From the NCBI RefSeq assembly GCF_030272615.1, contig NC_081415.1:629527240-629589239 (forward strand): 62,000 nucleotides of DNA, given 5' to 3'. Below, in pieces: positions 22,783-34,342 of the stretch. Made by a program: the position numbers and the translations under genes. The stretch's first letter is position 1. Each line of letters opens with the position of its first letter. Under the pieces are notes generated by a model. That model had not been told where the DNA came from, ran no database searches, and worked only from the letters and a program-made list of their open reading frames with translations. This DNA comes from Cryptomeria japonica. Taxonomy: Eukaryota; Streptophyta; Pinopsida; Cupressales; Cupressaceae.

Positions 22783-25700
22783 CTAAGTCACTACTGGTGG
22801 TGGTATGACCCCAAGTTGGTCTCTAAGATATTCAAAGGTCTCCTTAGGCAAGGGCTTAGTGAAAATATCTGCAATCTGCTCTTTAGTTTTCACATAAACC
22901 AGTTTTACTTCTTTTGCTTCAACATTCTATTTCAGAAAATTCAATTTGATAGAAACATGTTTAGTTTTAGAATGTAGTACCGAATTATTAGATATATCAA
23001 TTGCTGCAGTGTTGTCACAATAGATAGTAATAGGTTCCTTGCATTTTACCTTTATGTCCTTTAACATTTTCTTAAGCCATAATACCCGGGTACAGTTAGT
23101 TGCTGCTGCAACATATTCCAATTCTGCTGTTGATAAAGATGTACAACTTTGTTTCTTACTCAACCAAGAAACTAATCTACTTCCAAGAAAAAATGCTCCA
23201 CCGGTGGTGCTTTTTCTGTCATCCACATCTCCTGCCCAATTTGCATCTGTGTATGCACCTAATTAAAAGTTTTCATCTCTAGGATACCATAAGCCAAGAT
23301 TTGTAGTGCCTTGTAAGTACTAGAAAATCCTTTTTACTGCTAATTCATGATTTTCTCTAGGATTACTCTAAAATCTTGAAACAATACATACCACATTCAT
23401 AATATCAAGTCTTGTTTGAGTCAAATACAGTAGGCCTCCTATCATAGATTTGTACCTAGTCAGATTTATAGGTGTAGATTCACCCCTTAGTGATAATTTG
23501 TCATTTGTAGTCATAGGCGTGCTTACCGGTTTAGAGTTATCCATCCCAAATTTATTTAGTAACTCCTTCAAGTACTTGGATTGACTTAAGAATATACCTT
23601 TATCAGTCTGTGAAATCTGTAATCCTAAAAAGAATTTTATCTCTCCAATCATAGACATTTCAAATTCATGCTGCATTTCAATAGAAAAGTCTTTACATAA
23701 TTCATCTTCTCCTCCAAAGATTATATCATCAACAAAAACTTCTATAACCGAAATGCCATAATTAGTCACTTTATAGTATAAGTTGTTGTCAACATTACCT
23801 TTAGAAAAACCAATCTTCAAAAGATATTTATCTAATCTAGCATACTAAGCTCTTGAAGCTTGCTTCAGCCCATACAAAGCTTTCCTTAGCCTGCAAACCA
23901 TATCTTTATTATCTGTCAAAGAAAATCCATCAGGTTGCTCAATGTAAACTTCTTCTTCAAGATCTCCATTCAAAAATGAACATTTAATATCCATTTGATA
24001 TACTTTGTAGTTCTTATGTGCTGTAAAAGCCAAGAATAATTTGACTGCCTCAATTCTAGCTACCGGTGCAAAGGTTTCATTATAATCAATTCCTTCTTTT
24101 TGAGAATATCCCTTACACACTAGTCTTTCTTTATTTCTGATTACCTTACCATCTTCATTAAGTTTGTTTCTAAATACCCATTTTGTTCCAATCACATTTT
24201 TGTCTTTAGGCCGGGGTACTAATGTCCATGTTTTATTTTTCTCAATTTGTTCTAGTTCCTCTTCCATAGCTTTAATCTAGTGTTTATCTTCACATACCTC
24301 ATTAATTGATGATGGTTCAATTTGAGAAATAAGACATACCTCTTCATTTTCCAGTCTTCCTCTTGTCATAACTCCTTGATACTTATTCCCAATTATCTGA
24401 TTTTTCAGAGTGATTCAGTCTTACATACCGGGGTGTCTTCATTTGCTGTTGTTCCTCAGTTACAGTGGAATTTTCAGATGATACCGGTGTAACTAGATCT
24501 TCATTCTATACTGTTGGATTCAATGTAGGTTCATTTGTCAGTATCTCTATTGCTGGTTCAGAGTCTATATACCTTGAAGTTCCTCTAAACTGTTCATCAA
24601 TCTTCACATTTGTACTCTCAACAATTTTCTGCAATCTCTTGTTAAAACATCTATATGCCTTGCTCTTAGATGAATAACCAAGAAATATTCCTTCATCACT
24701 TCTAGGATCAAATTTGCCAATATACTCATCTCTTCTAATATAGCATTTGCTTCCAAATATTCTGAAATATTTAAGAGTAGGAGTAATACCAAACCATAGT
24801 TCATGAGGGCTCTTATCAGTTTCTCCTTTGATGTGAACTTTGTTGAATGTATAGACCGATGCACTTACTACCTCTCTCCAATATACATGTGGTAGATTTG
24901 CTTCAGATAACATACTTCTAGCTACATCCAAGATTGTTCTATTTTTCCTTTCTACAACTCCATTCTACTGTGGTGTCCGGGGTGTTGAGAACTGTCTTCT
25001 GATTCCATTCACTTCACCGAATGTATTAAATTCCTTAGATGTGAATTCACCTCCTTGATCTAATCTCAGACATTTGATTTTCTTACCGGTTTCATTCTCT
25101 ACCATTTCTTTGAATAGTTTGAACTTCCCAAGTGCTTCTGATTTTTCTTTGAGAAAAGTAACCCAACACATTCTAGAATAGTCATCAATGATTAGCATGA
25201 AATATCTATCACCTTGTAAGCTTTTAGTTCTAGTTGGACCACATAAATCAGTGTGAATTAAGCCAAGAGCATTATTGGATTTTTTTGGAATACTTTTAAA
25301 AGATGCTCTAACTTGTTTTCCAAATTGAAATTCCTTACATACCGGATTGTGAGGCTTGACAATCTTAGGTAAATCTCTAACTGTCTTAGTAGTACTGATT
25401 TTTACCATGCAATCAAAATTTACATCACAGGGTCTCTTATGCCATAGCCAACTTTCATCAATATGTGCAATCAAGCATGTCTTTTCACTGTTATTCAAAT
25501 GAAAGATATTACCTCTAGTTTGATTATCGGTTGCAATTTTCAAACGAGTTCTGCTCATAATTTTGCATTTACCATTCTTGAATGAAATCCTTTTTCAACT
25601 AATTGACCAACACTCAAAATATTATGCTTTAAACCTTCTACATAGTAAACATTGTCAGTATTATGCTTACCATCAAGAGATATAGTACCTTTTCCTTTGA

Positions 25701-26073
25701 TCAAACAAGATTTATCATCTCCAAATCTTACCAGACCTCTATTGTATTCCTGAAAGTTCAAGAATTTACCTTTATCACCAGTGATATGATGTGAACATCC
25801 TAAATCAATGATCCATTCATCCTTAACTTTAGCTTTAGCTGCCAGGGCCTATTCTACCGGTTGAACAATAGGTGCCGGTTGATCTTCTATTATAGCAACA
25901 AAAACCCATCCATTGTCTACCGGATCTTCATTAGAATCATCAGTGACTCCTTCATCAGCAAGATAACAAGATTTATCTTTATTCTTCTTAAATCTATATC
26001 TCTGATATTCAGGGTTAGGCTTGTATGTTCTTCTATCTTCTTCTCTTAGTCTAGCATGTCTATCAGGGCATCT
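22783..26073 (-). pseudogene. pol: Copia-3 Pol: protease, integrase, RT, RNase H
   Basis: Minus-strand pol. Protease lies near 25830-25560 (WIIDLGCSHHITG; the DSG site is DLG). Integrase covers about 25480-24500; the zinc region is damaged (WHKRPCDVNF where family members have RLGH) but the acidic residues remain in HTDLCGP, LRLDQGGEF and GVVERKNRT. RT covers about 24267-23500, with [26 protein letters not shown] and a YVDD box reading FVDD. RNase H covers about 23270-22927, with LSTAELEYVAAAT and CDNTAAI. The frame ends at the stop 22783-22785 after a typical ADIFTK tail. Stops occur near 24965, 24506, 23845, 23368 and 22927. A frameshift lies near 25558. Not functional as it stands. Confidence 0.88.
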
Positions 26074-26910
26074 TTAAGCCATATGACCAATCTTGTTATA
26101 GTTAAAACATTTAAAGGGTTCTTTACCTTCAAACTTACTTCCAACTGGACCTTTAGGCATTTTCCTTACAAATAGTGCTTCAAGTTCTTCAAGTTCTTCA
26201 AGTTCTTCATTTTCTCTCCTGCTTTCCTCAAGTTCTCTTGCATAAAAGGCTTTCCAATCAGATTTGTTAAAAGATGGTGCAGATGATGTTGATGCCTTAA
26301 AAGCTAAATCTGTCTTTATAGTAGCACCTAGACCAAATTCCTCAATTTCAAAAGCTGAAAGTTTTCCAATCAATGTTCTCAACTCATTTATAGTAGTAAC
26401 TTTCATTTTATATGCCGATGGCAATCCTATTAAAACTTTTGAAACAATTTAATCTTCACTTAAGGTTCCTCCACAATATTTAATACCCAAAATAATTTCA
26501 TTTACACTTTCCATAAAAGCAGAAATCCTTTCATCTTCTTCCATTTTCAGATTTTCATACCTGACCTGGAAGCTTTTAAGTTTTGCAATTTTGACTGTGG
26601 AATCTCCTTCATTCAATGTTTCCAAATGATCCCAAATAGCTTTAGCAGTAGACCTATCTGATAATCTCATGATTTGCTGATTTGTTAATGCGCTCAAAAG
26701 TGCTTCTCTTGCTTTGCAATCATTTTCTTCATCTTTTCCCAAGGTAGGTGGATTAGGATGACTTTGAGTAGGAGCAATGTATCCATTCTTTGTAACATCC
26801 CAGATGTCTTTTCCAATGCAATTTAGATGTGTCTCCATTATGATCTTCCATATGCCATAGTTGGTTCCATCAAGTTTAGGATTGTCCTTCTTGAAATAGT
26901 TAGTAGACAT
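26074..26910 (-). pseudogene. gag: Copia-3 Gag
   Basis: ATG at 26910. The N-terminal copia gag block KLDGTNYGIWKIIMETHL is followed by the UBN2-type region (AIWDHLETLNEGDSTVKIAK, LKSFQVRYENLKM) and a Glu-rich stretch with a short repeat (EELEELEELEAL). A CCHC knuckle at about 26110-26070 reads CFNYNKIGHMA with the second Cys changed to Tyr and a stop before the last Cys. A stop at 26449-26451 splits the frame. It is in the same frame as the protease that follows, so gag and pol were probably one polyprotein. Confidence 0.88.
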
Positions 26911-26951
26911 TGGATCTCCTCAAGCTGTTAAACTTCTGAAAAAGAGGACTA

Positions 26952-26964
26952 GGCTCTGACACCA
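26952..26964 (-). promoter_or_regulatory. Copia-3 primer binding site (initiator Met type)
   Basis: Minus strand TGGTGTCAGAGCC, two bases after the LTR, one base different from the common plant copia PBS TGGTATCAGAGCC. Confidence 0.85.
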
Positions 26965-26966
26965 AT

Positions 26967-28025
26967 TGTTAGGTCCCAAAGACAAATGAGAAGGGGGGGG
27001 GGTGAATCAGTTGTCAAATAAATTAAAACCAAAAACAACTTAACCAACCTTAATGCTTAATACCGGTAAACAAAAAATTATGCCAGTAGACAGTTTATCA
27101 GCTAATTACAGTACTAGTAAAGATTAATGCATGAAACAGAAAGACAATAACATCCACAACACATAACACCAATATTTGTACATGGAAACCCTGTAAGGGG
27201 AAAACCAATGGTGGGAAACCTTACCCACAATCAGATGATACTACTGCAGATAGTATGTGTATGCAAATGGGGTCTGCACATGCAAAAAGGCCAACCACCT
27301 AGAGCTTACTACTCAAACACAAATAGGAGTCACATTGACTACAATTGGATGGTTAAATCCAATACGAATGTACTGCTCAAAATAGCATCTTCATATGCTG
27401 GATTCAGTACCGGTGTACTTCTGTTTGTCTTTACAAATACCTTGGTTCACCTTCAAATGATGTCTACATGTATAGATCTTCTTATTCTCGCATATACCTT
27501 CTTACAATTCCTTATCCCTATCACATATTGATCTTACAAATAAGATCTTGCATATATACCATAACCTAAGACCAATTTTAGTAGGTCAGCTCTAAAAGAT
27601 ATTACAATAAAACAATTACAAGTAAATCAATAATCGATGCAATATCCAATTCAACATGTTGGCTTAATGCATTTACAATAACAACAAAATCATCTCCAAA
27701 GTGTGTCATGCTGATCTGGAATAGATAAGCCTGTCGGTGCATAACCTGGACCTATTTGTCGGTAACAACAAATATGTAAATATGAATATGCCAATGAACA
27801 AATCTCCAAGACAAGGTGTGCAAATGATGTCTTTGACATAACCAGATGTTTTCCATGTCATTACAAGTGTTGGTGAACAATATATCCTATTGATGTACCA
27901 GATATCGGTGGCTGTGTATAAGTGACTTGCTTGCCGGTGAATATTGCTGATCCTCCAAGGTGCTAGAGTTGATAAGTGTTGATAGGTGTTGACATAAATG
28001 ACAAAACCATACCAAAATACCAACA
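26967..28025 (-). repeat. Copia-3 5' LTR
   Basis: 1,059 bp, TGTTAGG...CCAACA on the plus view. It has a G-run at about 26993-27001 before GTGAATCAG, and TTGACATAAATGACAA at 27989-28004. The hairpin region at about 27271-27290 is altered (GGGGTCTGCACATGC). Confidence 0.9.
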
Positions 28026-30752
28026 CATACCCTGTAAATATTTGTACACTACTTTAAAGAATTATCTATTAATTTCAACTTTTCATCAATATTCTTCCTT
28101 TCAGATTCAATCACTTGATCAAATGTAGCTCTTTTTGCCTGTGTGAACCTCTCCAGTGCTTGTCAGTTTGAAATCTACTGCAAGGATTGAAAATCCTTTG
28201 AAATGTTCTCTAAAATTGTCTTAAGCTTACCAGATGGGCTCGCTTCTTTGTCAGTCTTGCACTTCAGGACTATTCTATACAAAACAGTGATAGAATGATC
28301 AATAATCCCTTTATCCATTGATCCCTCATTCATCAATTTTTGTGTAGCCATCATCATGAGTTCAGTAGGACTCATCTCGGTTATTTTTTTCTTTTCAACC
28401 TGCAAGGTGTCGATTGACAATAATGATGGACCTACTATCGATTCCCTGCCAGATTCCCCCTTCTTCTCCTCTTATGTTTTATCCTTTATAGCTTTGTCAC
28501 TTGCATTGGTGGCTTCGCCACTTGGTGAAGTCTCTGTAACTATCGGTTCCTCTGTAGGAACTGTAACCTCATCCTATACATTTGTATCTAGAGGACTGTT
28601 GTCCTCAACCTTAGTATCTTGTACAATATCAACCTTTTCATTCTTTGTATTTGTTGGTATCTCAACATTTGTCTATACATTTATATCTATCCAGGGCTTA
28701 ATTTCCACTATCTTAATTTTTTTTAAAATTGAGGGTGAAGTACCCATAATACCCTTTCCTTTCCCTTCAACCGACGTGTCTATAGTATCTTCCTTAGATT
28801 CTAGTGAAGTAAAGAAACCACAGTTCTCTTCAAAGAACTTAACCCATGCCTTGTTGGTCTCCTTGATTATCTCATTTACCCTTCCTAACATAAGACTAGT
28901 TATTAAATGTTTGTTGTTAAATATTTTCCTATTTGCAACCTCAAGTGTCCTATCCATCTCCTTTGGAGTAATTAAAACACAAACAGATAACAACTCTTGA
29001 ATATTTATGTGCTTGTCTTCTTGCATTGCTGACTGTCTCCTAGCATCTACCATATCATACAATTCTACCGGTATTTTGTCTTCAATTTCTATCAAGACTT
29101 TCTTATAAATATCCAAATATAACAATACTACTTCCTCTACCTCTCTTTGTTCATCATTATCTAGTTATTTCATCTACTAACTTTGCACAAGTCTTTGATG
29201 GAATGATGGTTACATTACTAGATTGAATTTTCACATCAATGTCATTCTTCTTCTTCCTTTCTGTAGTACTAGATGGAGCTTAAGGTGTTACTTTTGGATC
29301 TTGCTTCTATGTTGGTATCTTGAATGTAACTTCCCTAACCAGTTGCTTTTTAGCCTCTACCTTGGTTTCCTCTATTTTGTTCCTTATAACCTTTTTGAAA
29401 GCTAGGGGTGTGTCATCCTTAGATGTAGACTTAGTTGTAATAGACTCAATGAATACTTCTAGTTCTTTTCTCTTTCTACCTTTCTCCAAGACAACATCAA
29501 TCAATGCTTTGATGTCTTGTGAAACCTTCTCAACAAACTTACTTACCTTTCCTTCCTGCTTCTCTTTCTTTTTCCTGTTGAACTCAATTTCTACCTCTTG
29601 TGTTTTCTGCTTTGTAGTACCACAAGGTCTCTCAACTTCATCAATAGGTGCATCAATCAACATTTTTGCATAAGCATCTAAAATCTATGTATCCACTTCA
29701 CAGCCCATTTCCTCAATCCAGATCTTCTGGGGTTTGACTGCTTCCATAATTGTTTCATCTTTCTTCACCATGAAGCATATGTTAGTTAAGTATTTATCAA
29801 CAATATGCTTAGGAACCCTTTCTCTAGATTTCATATCCTTTTGGAATGCCTTAAAATATCCCCATACTTTGTCATCCTTTTGACTACCCAATGTAGCAAT
29901 TGACTATTTTAATTGCCTCCCTACCGGGATATCAAATGCCCATTGTCTTTCCAAAATCGGGAGTCTCATTCATAAAAAATAACATTAAACAAACAATTAA
30001 GTTATCATACTGGAAAGTCCCTTTATTTTCACCTTTAATCTTTCCTAGGTTTATCAACAGTTCATCCAACATCCAACCACATAGATCCAATTTCTCATTT
30101 CTCTCATCATCTTGTAAGCTGCAAAAATGCAGGAGATAGAAACAAAATTCTGTCAATTTGATTGTGGTACCTTATAACCAATGGCCATGCTACCTAATCT
30201 AATGTCTGTGTCAGTGATATTGCTTACTCTCATACATCGCCTATCCGATGTTGCGCCAGTAATCTTGTTGACATAATAATTAGAAACCTTCTTATCTAAA
30301 CGTTGCCCAACCTATGGTAAACCGGTGATTGTCCTCATGGCCTCCTTTGTAATCTTATATAATCTATCTAACCAGATAATCTTTCCATGTACTCTTCTTA
30401 AACCATACCTAACGATTTCATCTTCAAATTTTGGAATGTCCAGAATGTCTGTAAACCCTAAGTCTTCAATGTGCTTGTATTCAGGTTTAACCTTTCCAGA
30501 ATCTCCCATAAGCTCAGTCGTGTACATGCTCTTGATATCAAATATTCCCAAATCTTCAATGTGATAGTGTGTGTATGCCCTAACATCTTCGACATACACA
30601 ACCCCTTCTAGAATAAGAGAAAAAGCACCAACCGAATCTTCCAAGGTAGCCACATGCGTATACCACTTGAAAATAGGCCTAGGACGGTCCTTGACCTCAA
30701 CTACAATCAGATTTGTAAAAATGATAGGAACAAATGATGATCCCACTTCCAT

Positions 30753-31113
30753 GATTAAAGATAAATACCTGTGAATCGCTTCTAGTGAAAAACCCTAAAG
30801 ACTTCTTCCAATCACTAGCAAAATCACTCAAGAAGATATCTGATCGCACGAATTCACCTTTAATAGCTCTGAATCGCTCTTAATCACACTAAATGCAAGG
30901 TGATAAAAAATGAAATAGATTCAACCTTTTATCCTCCAAGAAAAACCCTAATCTTTCATTGACATTAATGACTTCCAGTGAAAGATACCAGATCTCAAAA
31001 AAAACATAGCCATGCTGGATAAGCATATCCAATGTCTGGAACATCTTCCAGAACCTCTTCCCGAGGCATATGCAACATCTTCATGAATTTTGCCTATCCC
31101 TAAGGCATCTGCC
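30753..31113 (-). other. Element E ORF1-ORF2 spacer
   Basis: About 360 bp with no coding homology. On the minus strand it holds GGATAAAAGG (about 30915), a weak TATA-like string. It corresponds in position to the F spacer at 59476-59778. Confidence 0.4.
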
Positions 31114-32210
31114 TCAATTACTAGATGAGCTACCTGTCGGTGCAGGAGCAACCTCCTCTGCTAGATAAGTAACTAGTGCATTCCCATCTGGTGATTGGTC
31201 CTCAGTCTTACTGACCCATCTCCGGGTACCATCTTGCCGGATTTCATTAACCTTCTCTTTTCCTTTCTCATTTGATCCCCCATTATTGACCAATGGAATT
31301 CTTCTTCTACAAAATTTAGCAATATGTCCAACCTCATTACATGCATAACATGTAACTTTGTTCTTTTGAATTGCTTTGCTAAAACCGATATAACTGCTTG
31401 ATCTGCACTGATTAGCCATATGTCCAAATTTTTCACATGCATAACATTTTACATTCATTCTACAATCTTATGTTTTATGACCATACTTATTACATTTAGA
31501 ACATTGACCGGGAGCAGAATCAAGGTTCTGATTTGCTCTATTTCTACATTGCCTAGCCATGTGACCAAATTTATTGCAAACAAAACATCTACCATTAAAT
31601 TTATAAGCATTGAACTACCTTATCGATGCCTTATGGTTTTGATCTTCATTTGCAGTACCAGAAATCTGTCCTTGCTCAAATCCAAGTCCACTGGAATCTC
31701 CATTCCATCTTTGTCTCTTCAATAACTCATCTAGCTGTGCTAAAATAATCTTGAATTTTTCTTTATACTCACTTGCAATAGTTATATCATCTCTCAGAAT
31801 TATCATTTGTCTCTCAAGAACTTGTTCATTACTCTGGGATTGTACTAAATCAGTTCTCAACATATCATTCTCATGAACCAACCTACCACATTCTTCAAAT
31901 TTGTTCTTTAGAGATACAACAAGATTTTCTTCCTTTTTCTTCCAATCCTTAATTTCTTCAGATATCCTCATAGTTATAGCTTGCATTTCATTTCTCATGA
32001 CCATGTTCTCCTAACTCAACTTCTAACATTGTTCCTTAAGTGCATCTTTCTCTTCATCATCTTGATTTTGCAAAAGTTCCTTCCTCCTAGCTTGAATAGA
32101 TGACAACCTCTCCTGTAGGACAAGAATGAATTCCTCAGAAGAATTTAATTCATCTTGTATCTTTAAGTTATTCAAGTGCCATCTCAAATTTCTTTTCCAA
32201 ACCCATATCC
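31114..32210 (-). pseudogene. Element E ORF1: coiled coil and four CCHC knuckles
   Basis: Gag-like first protein of E. About 200 residues of heptad-rich coiled coil (LVLQERLSSIQARRKEL, MRISEEIKDWKKKEENLVV, KEKFKIILAQLDELL) lead into a short Gly/Ser linker (SSGLGFEQGQISGTAN). Four CX2CX4HX4C knuckles in tandem follow: CFVCNKFGHMARQC (about 31586-31545), CSKCNKYGHKT-stop-DC (about 31505-31464), CYACEKFGHMANQC (about 31446-31405) and CYACNEVGHIAKFC (about 31353-31312). An acidic tail ends SSSSN with the stop at 31114-31116. Stops occur in the upstream coiled coil (before 32004), at 31615 and in knuckle 2. The same layout is found in F. Function (RNA binding, particle formation) is inferred from the knuckles. 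Confidence 0.78.
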
Positions 32211-32264
32211 ATGGATTCTAGACTCAGGATCTCCCTCAAGTTGTTAAATTTCTCTAAGGCACAA

Positions 32265-32277
32265 GGATCTCATACCA
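32265..32277 (-). promoter_or_regulatory. Element E primer binding site
   Basis: Minus strand TGGTATGAGATCC, close to the initiator-Met PBS TGGTATCAGAGCC with two differences. Confidence 0.75.
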
Positions 32278-32279
32278 AT

Positions 32280-33224
32280 TGTTTGAATCCAAGAACACTG
32301 AGAGGGGGAGGGGGTGAATCAATATTCTACCGGTATGATCAATTTTAATCTTATTAAAACATGCATACACCAACCGGTATACCGATACATATAGAATTTA
32401 AAGAAGTAAAACAACCAATAAGCCAATCACATAAATGAGAACCATAACACACAAAATTATATGTGGAAAACCTCAAAGAGAAAAAACCATGGTGGGATTT
32501 GTGACCCACAATATCAATCTATTGGCCATATGAAGAGATATTACAAAATATAGGGGCCTGCACTTGCAGGAAGGCTTATATCCTAGAGCACACTGCTCAA
32601 TCACAAAACGAGCCTCACTGACTACATATAAATCCAGAATACAATCCGGAGAAATGAGTGAATTGTTAAGATAACATCTTCTATGCCAAAATACAATTCC
32701 GGTTAAGCTTTGTTTGTTCCAGTCTCAAACCCTAAACCCTTTACGAGAATAACCCTTACATAAATATCCTCACATACATGATCTCTTTGATATATTTCAC
32801 ATCTCCTTCCTAATACATATTCACATCATATCACATTCACATATCCATATCAAAATGATTTAATCCAACTGACCTATATACCCTATACAATTTATCATGC
32901 CTTATGTTAGCTTACAAAGATAATTACAATATCAATATACATGTTGACTAGATAACATAAATAAATGAATATAAAAAACAATTGCCAATGCCGAATCCAA
33001 GAGATGTCGGCCTCTAATACTGATAACCTGATTCTAAACCTTGTTGGCTTGCATTGTTGATAACCAAAGAAATCCTTGCATCCTGCTGGTGTTGGTGCCA
33101 ATGAAGTGTCTGTGAAGTGCCTGTCATTACACAACTAAAACAAAACATGAAGTCAGAAAAAGATACCATGTTTCCATCAATGACAACATAGTGAAACCAA
33201 CCAATTGAGTGTCAATTTCCAACA
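32280..33224 (-). repeat. Element E 5' LTR
   Basis: 945 bp, TGTTTGAATCC...CCAACA on the plus view. It has a G-rich run at 32300-32314 before GTGAATCA, the hairpin GGGGCCTGCACTTGCAGGAAGG at about 32553-32574, and TTTCCATCAATGACAA at about 33171-33186. Confidence 0.88.
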
Positions 33225-33676
33225 ATTTCTTTACTCTTAACTCATCGACAACTTGATATAGCTTTGATAATATCATAATATCTTTTCATTTTTTGTGTAT
33301 GATGTTGTTTGTCAAAAAGTTGTCTCACACTCCAAAGCAAGTTGAGGATCACTGGGAGCTAGCCACTTTGTAGCATTCTCCCTCTTTGTTGAGCTCCCTT
33401 TTAGGAGTGAGACCATTTGCTTTGTTTTAATGCTTCTTGCAAGTGTCATTCGGAGATTGCAAAAGCATTAAGGGAACACCCTCCCAGGTTTTGCAGTGCC
33501 CAAACTGTAGAAGGATAATTAAAAAGTCCTTGTTATATTGTTGGTCCAAGTCCCTGAGTATCCTAAATGGTCTGGAGGTTGGCCTCTCCATGCATGATTC
33601 GGGGGTGCAACTTGGTTTCTTTCCCTGGGGTAGTGTGAAAAACCCACCAAGTGTGTTTTGGGGAACCAACAAAAAA

Positions 33677-33694
33677 TGGCGACTCTATTGGGGA
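33677..33694 (+). promoter_or_regulatory. tRNA-Arg primer binding site, Tat unit 2
   Basis: TGGCGACTCTATTGGGGA, at the same spacing from LTR B as the unit 1 site from LTR A. Confidence 0.7.
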
Positions 33695-34342
33695 TAGTTA
33701 TCTAGAATCTCTAGTTAGTAAAAGGCAAAGTGGTCATAGTGGTTGAGATTACCCTATACGAGCCACCAACAAAAAATATCCCCTACCCAGTGAGGAATGT
33801 TTGCACAAAAGTCATGAGCATATAGTAATCCAGATCTTGGTCAGTTGAGTCAATTCTCATAAATGTTGCCTGAGAATCTGTTATAATTCATCTTTCAATG
33901 TAAGTTCTGTCAAGATTTGTCCATATTACAATAAAACATCTCACAAATTGTGGTTGGCGACTTTGAGATCTCTACACCAGTGTACATTATTTGAAGAAGA
34001 ACTAAGAACTAAGGAATTTTTAGTAGAGGTTAAACAAATTTGAGCTCTTATGATGAAGTACCTCGACAAGCTGAAAAAAGAATTCAAATGACAAAGAGGA
34101 AGTAGTTGTAGTACTAGATCAGATTTGACCTGAGAACCTAGAAAGGATGCACAAATGATTTCAGATCTATCACTACAACGAACCAGTAAAGCTAATTTCT
34201 AGCCATTACACCACTTCCAGGTATTTTGGATTTTCATGAGTCAAGTGTATTTTCAGGAAGGTCATTTGTAGGAAATACTTCCCTATTAAGCGAGATAAAT
34301 GCATTCTTGCTTGTATATCCCTAGGAAATATTTAGTGTAAAA
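33695..34342 (+). other. Tat unit 2 leader
   Basis: Non-coding, collinear with 11515-11793 plus 13029-13525 of unit 1 but without the solo LTR. Its uninterrupted GATCTCTACACCAGTG (33966-33981) shows the original target of that solo LTR. Confidence 0.65.

Larger units (their letters stand above)
21365..28025 (-). mobile_element. Copia-3: near-complete Ty1-copia element, TSD CATAC
   Basis: 6,661 bp on the minus strand with perfect TSDs CATAC (21360-21364, 28026-28030). LTRs are 21365-22411 and 26967-28025, the PBS is at 26952-26964 and the PPT at 22413-22423. It carries gag, protease, integrase, RT and RNase H in copia order. It is inserted in ORF2 of element E. It is the only element here with the complete copia enzyme set between two LTRs, although stops and at least one frameshift now disable it. 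The 3' LTR has lost part of the hairpin region near 21675 that the 5' LTR keeps in altered form. Confidence 0.92.
20942..30752 (-). pseudogene. Element E ORF2: large protein of unknown function (split, broken)
   Basis: About 1,045 codons in all: 30752-28031 and, beyond the copia-3 insertion, 21359-20942. I do not recognise it. It aligns by eye with intact ORF2 of element F: RPRPIF, then GVVYVEDVR, then RVHGKIIWLDRLYKITKEAM and ITGLP, then ELLINLGKIKGENKGTFQYD and LIVCLML, then MVKKDETIMEAV, then a basic linker, then VNEIIKETNKAWV and KGKGIMG. The C-terminal 300 residues are predicted coiled coil (KIKEFQEKISCIANYF, LVLEAQIFVLEKEKDK). Several stops and frameshifts are present. No nuclease, RT or protease motif is visible. 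The TGLP-G style motif recalls ill-defined plant transposon-associated proteins, but that is a weak impression. Confidence 0.7.
19750..33224 (-). mobile_element. Element E: pol-less LTR element with ORF1 and ORF2
   Basis: A minus-strand element inserted in Tat LTR B with perfect TSDs ATTTC (19745-19749, 33225-33229). Without the nested copia-3 it is about 6.8 kb: LTRs 19750-20658 and 32280-33224, PBS 32265-32277, PPT 20661-20670. On the minus strand it carries ORF1 (coiled coil plus four zinc knuckles) and ORF2 (about 1,045 codons, unrecognised). No protease, integrase, RT or RNase H occurs between the LTRs apart from those of copia-3. LTR ends, PBS type and PPT surroundings resemble copia-3. 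Element F (57428 onward) has the same gene order, so this is a family and not one scrambled copy. The LTRs differ at about ten sites in their first ~135 bases, so the insertion is old. Confidence 0.85.
16219..33671 (+). repeat. Tat LTR B (middle), split by a solo LTR and element E
   Basis: The middle LTR of the composite: 16219-16239, 17091-19749 and 33230-33671, together about 3.1 kb, matching LTRs A and C. Interruption 1 is the solo LTR at 16240-17085. Interruption 2 is element E at 19750-33224. The pre-insertion sequence can be read from the two other LTRs at both points. It ends GGGGAACCAACA, directly followed by the PBS of unit 2, so it serves as 3' LTR of unit 1 and 5' LTR of unit 2. 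Confidence 0.85.

Noticed and set aside
28356-29000. A 214-codon plus-strand open frame
   Set aside because: It lies antisense to ORF2 of element E, which has a homologue in F; the plus frame is a shadow rich in Ser and Phe.
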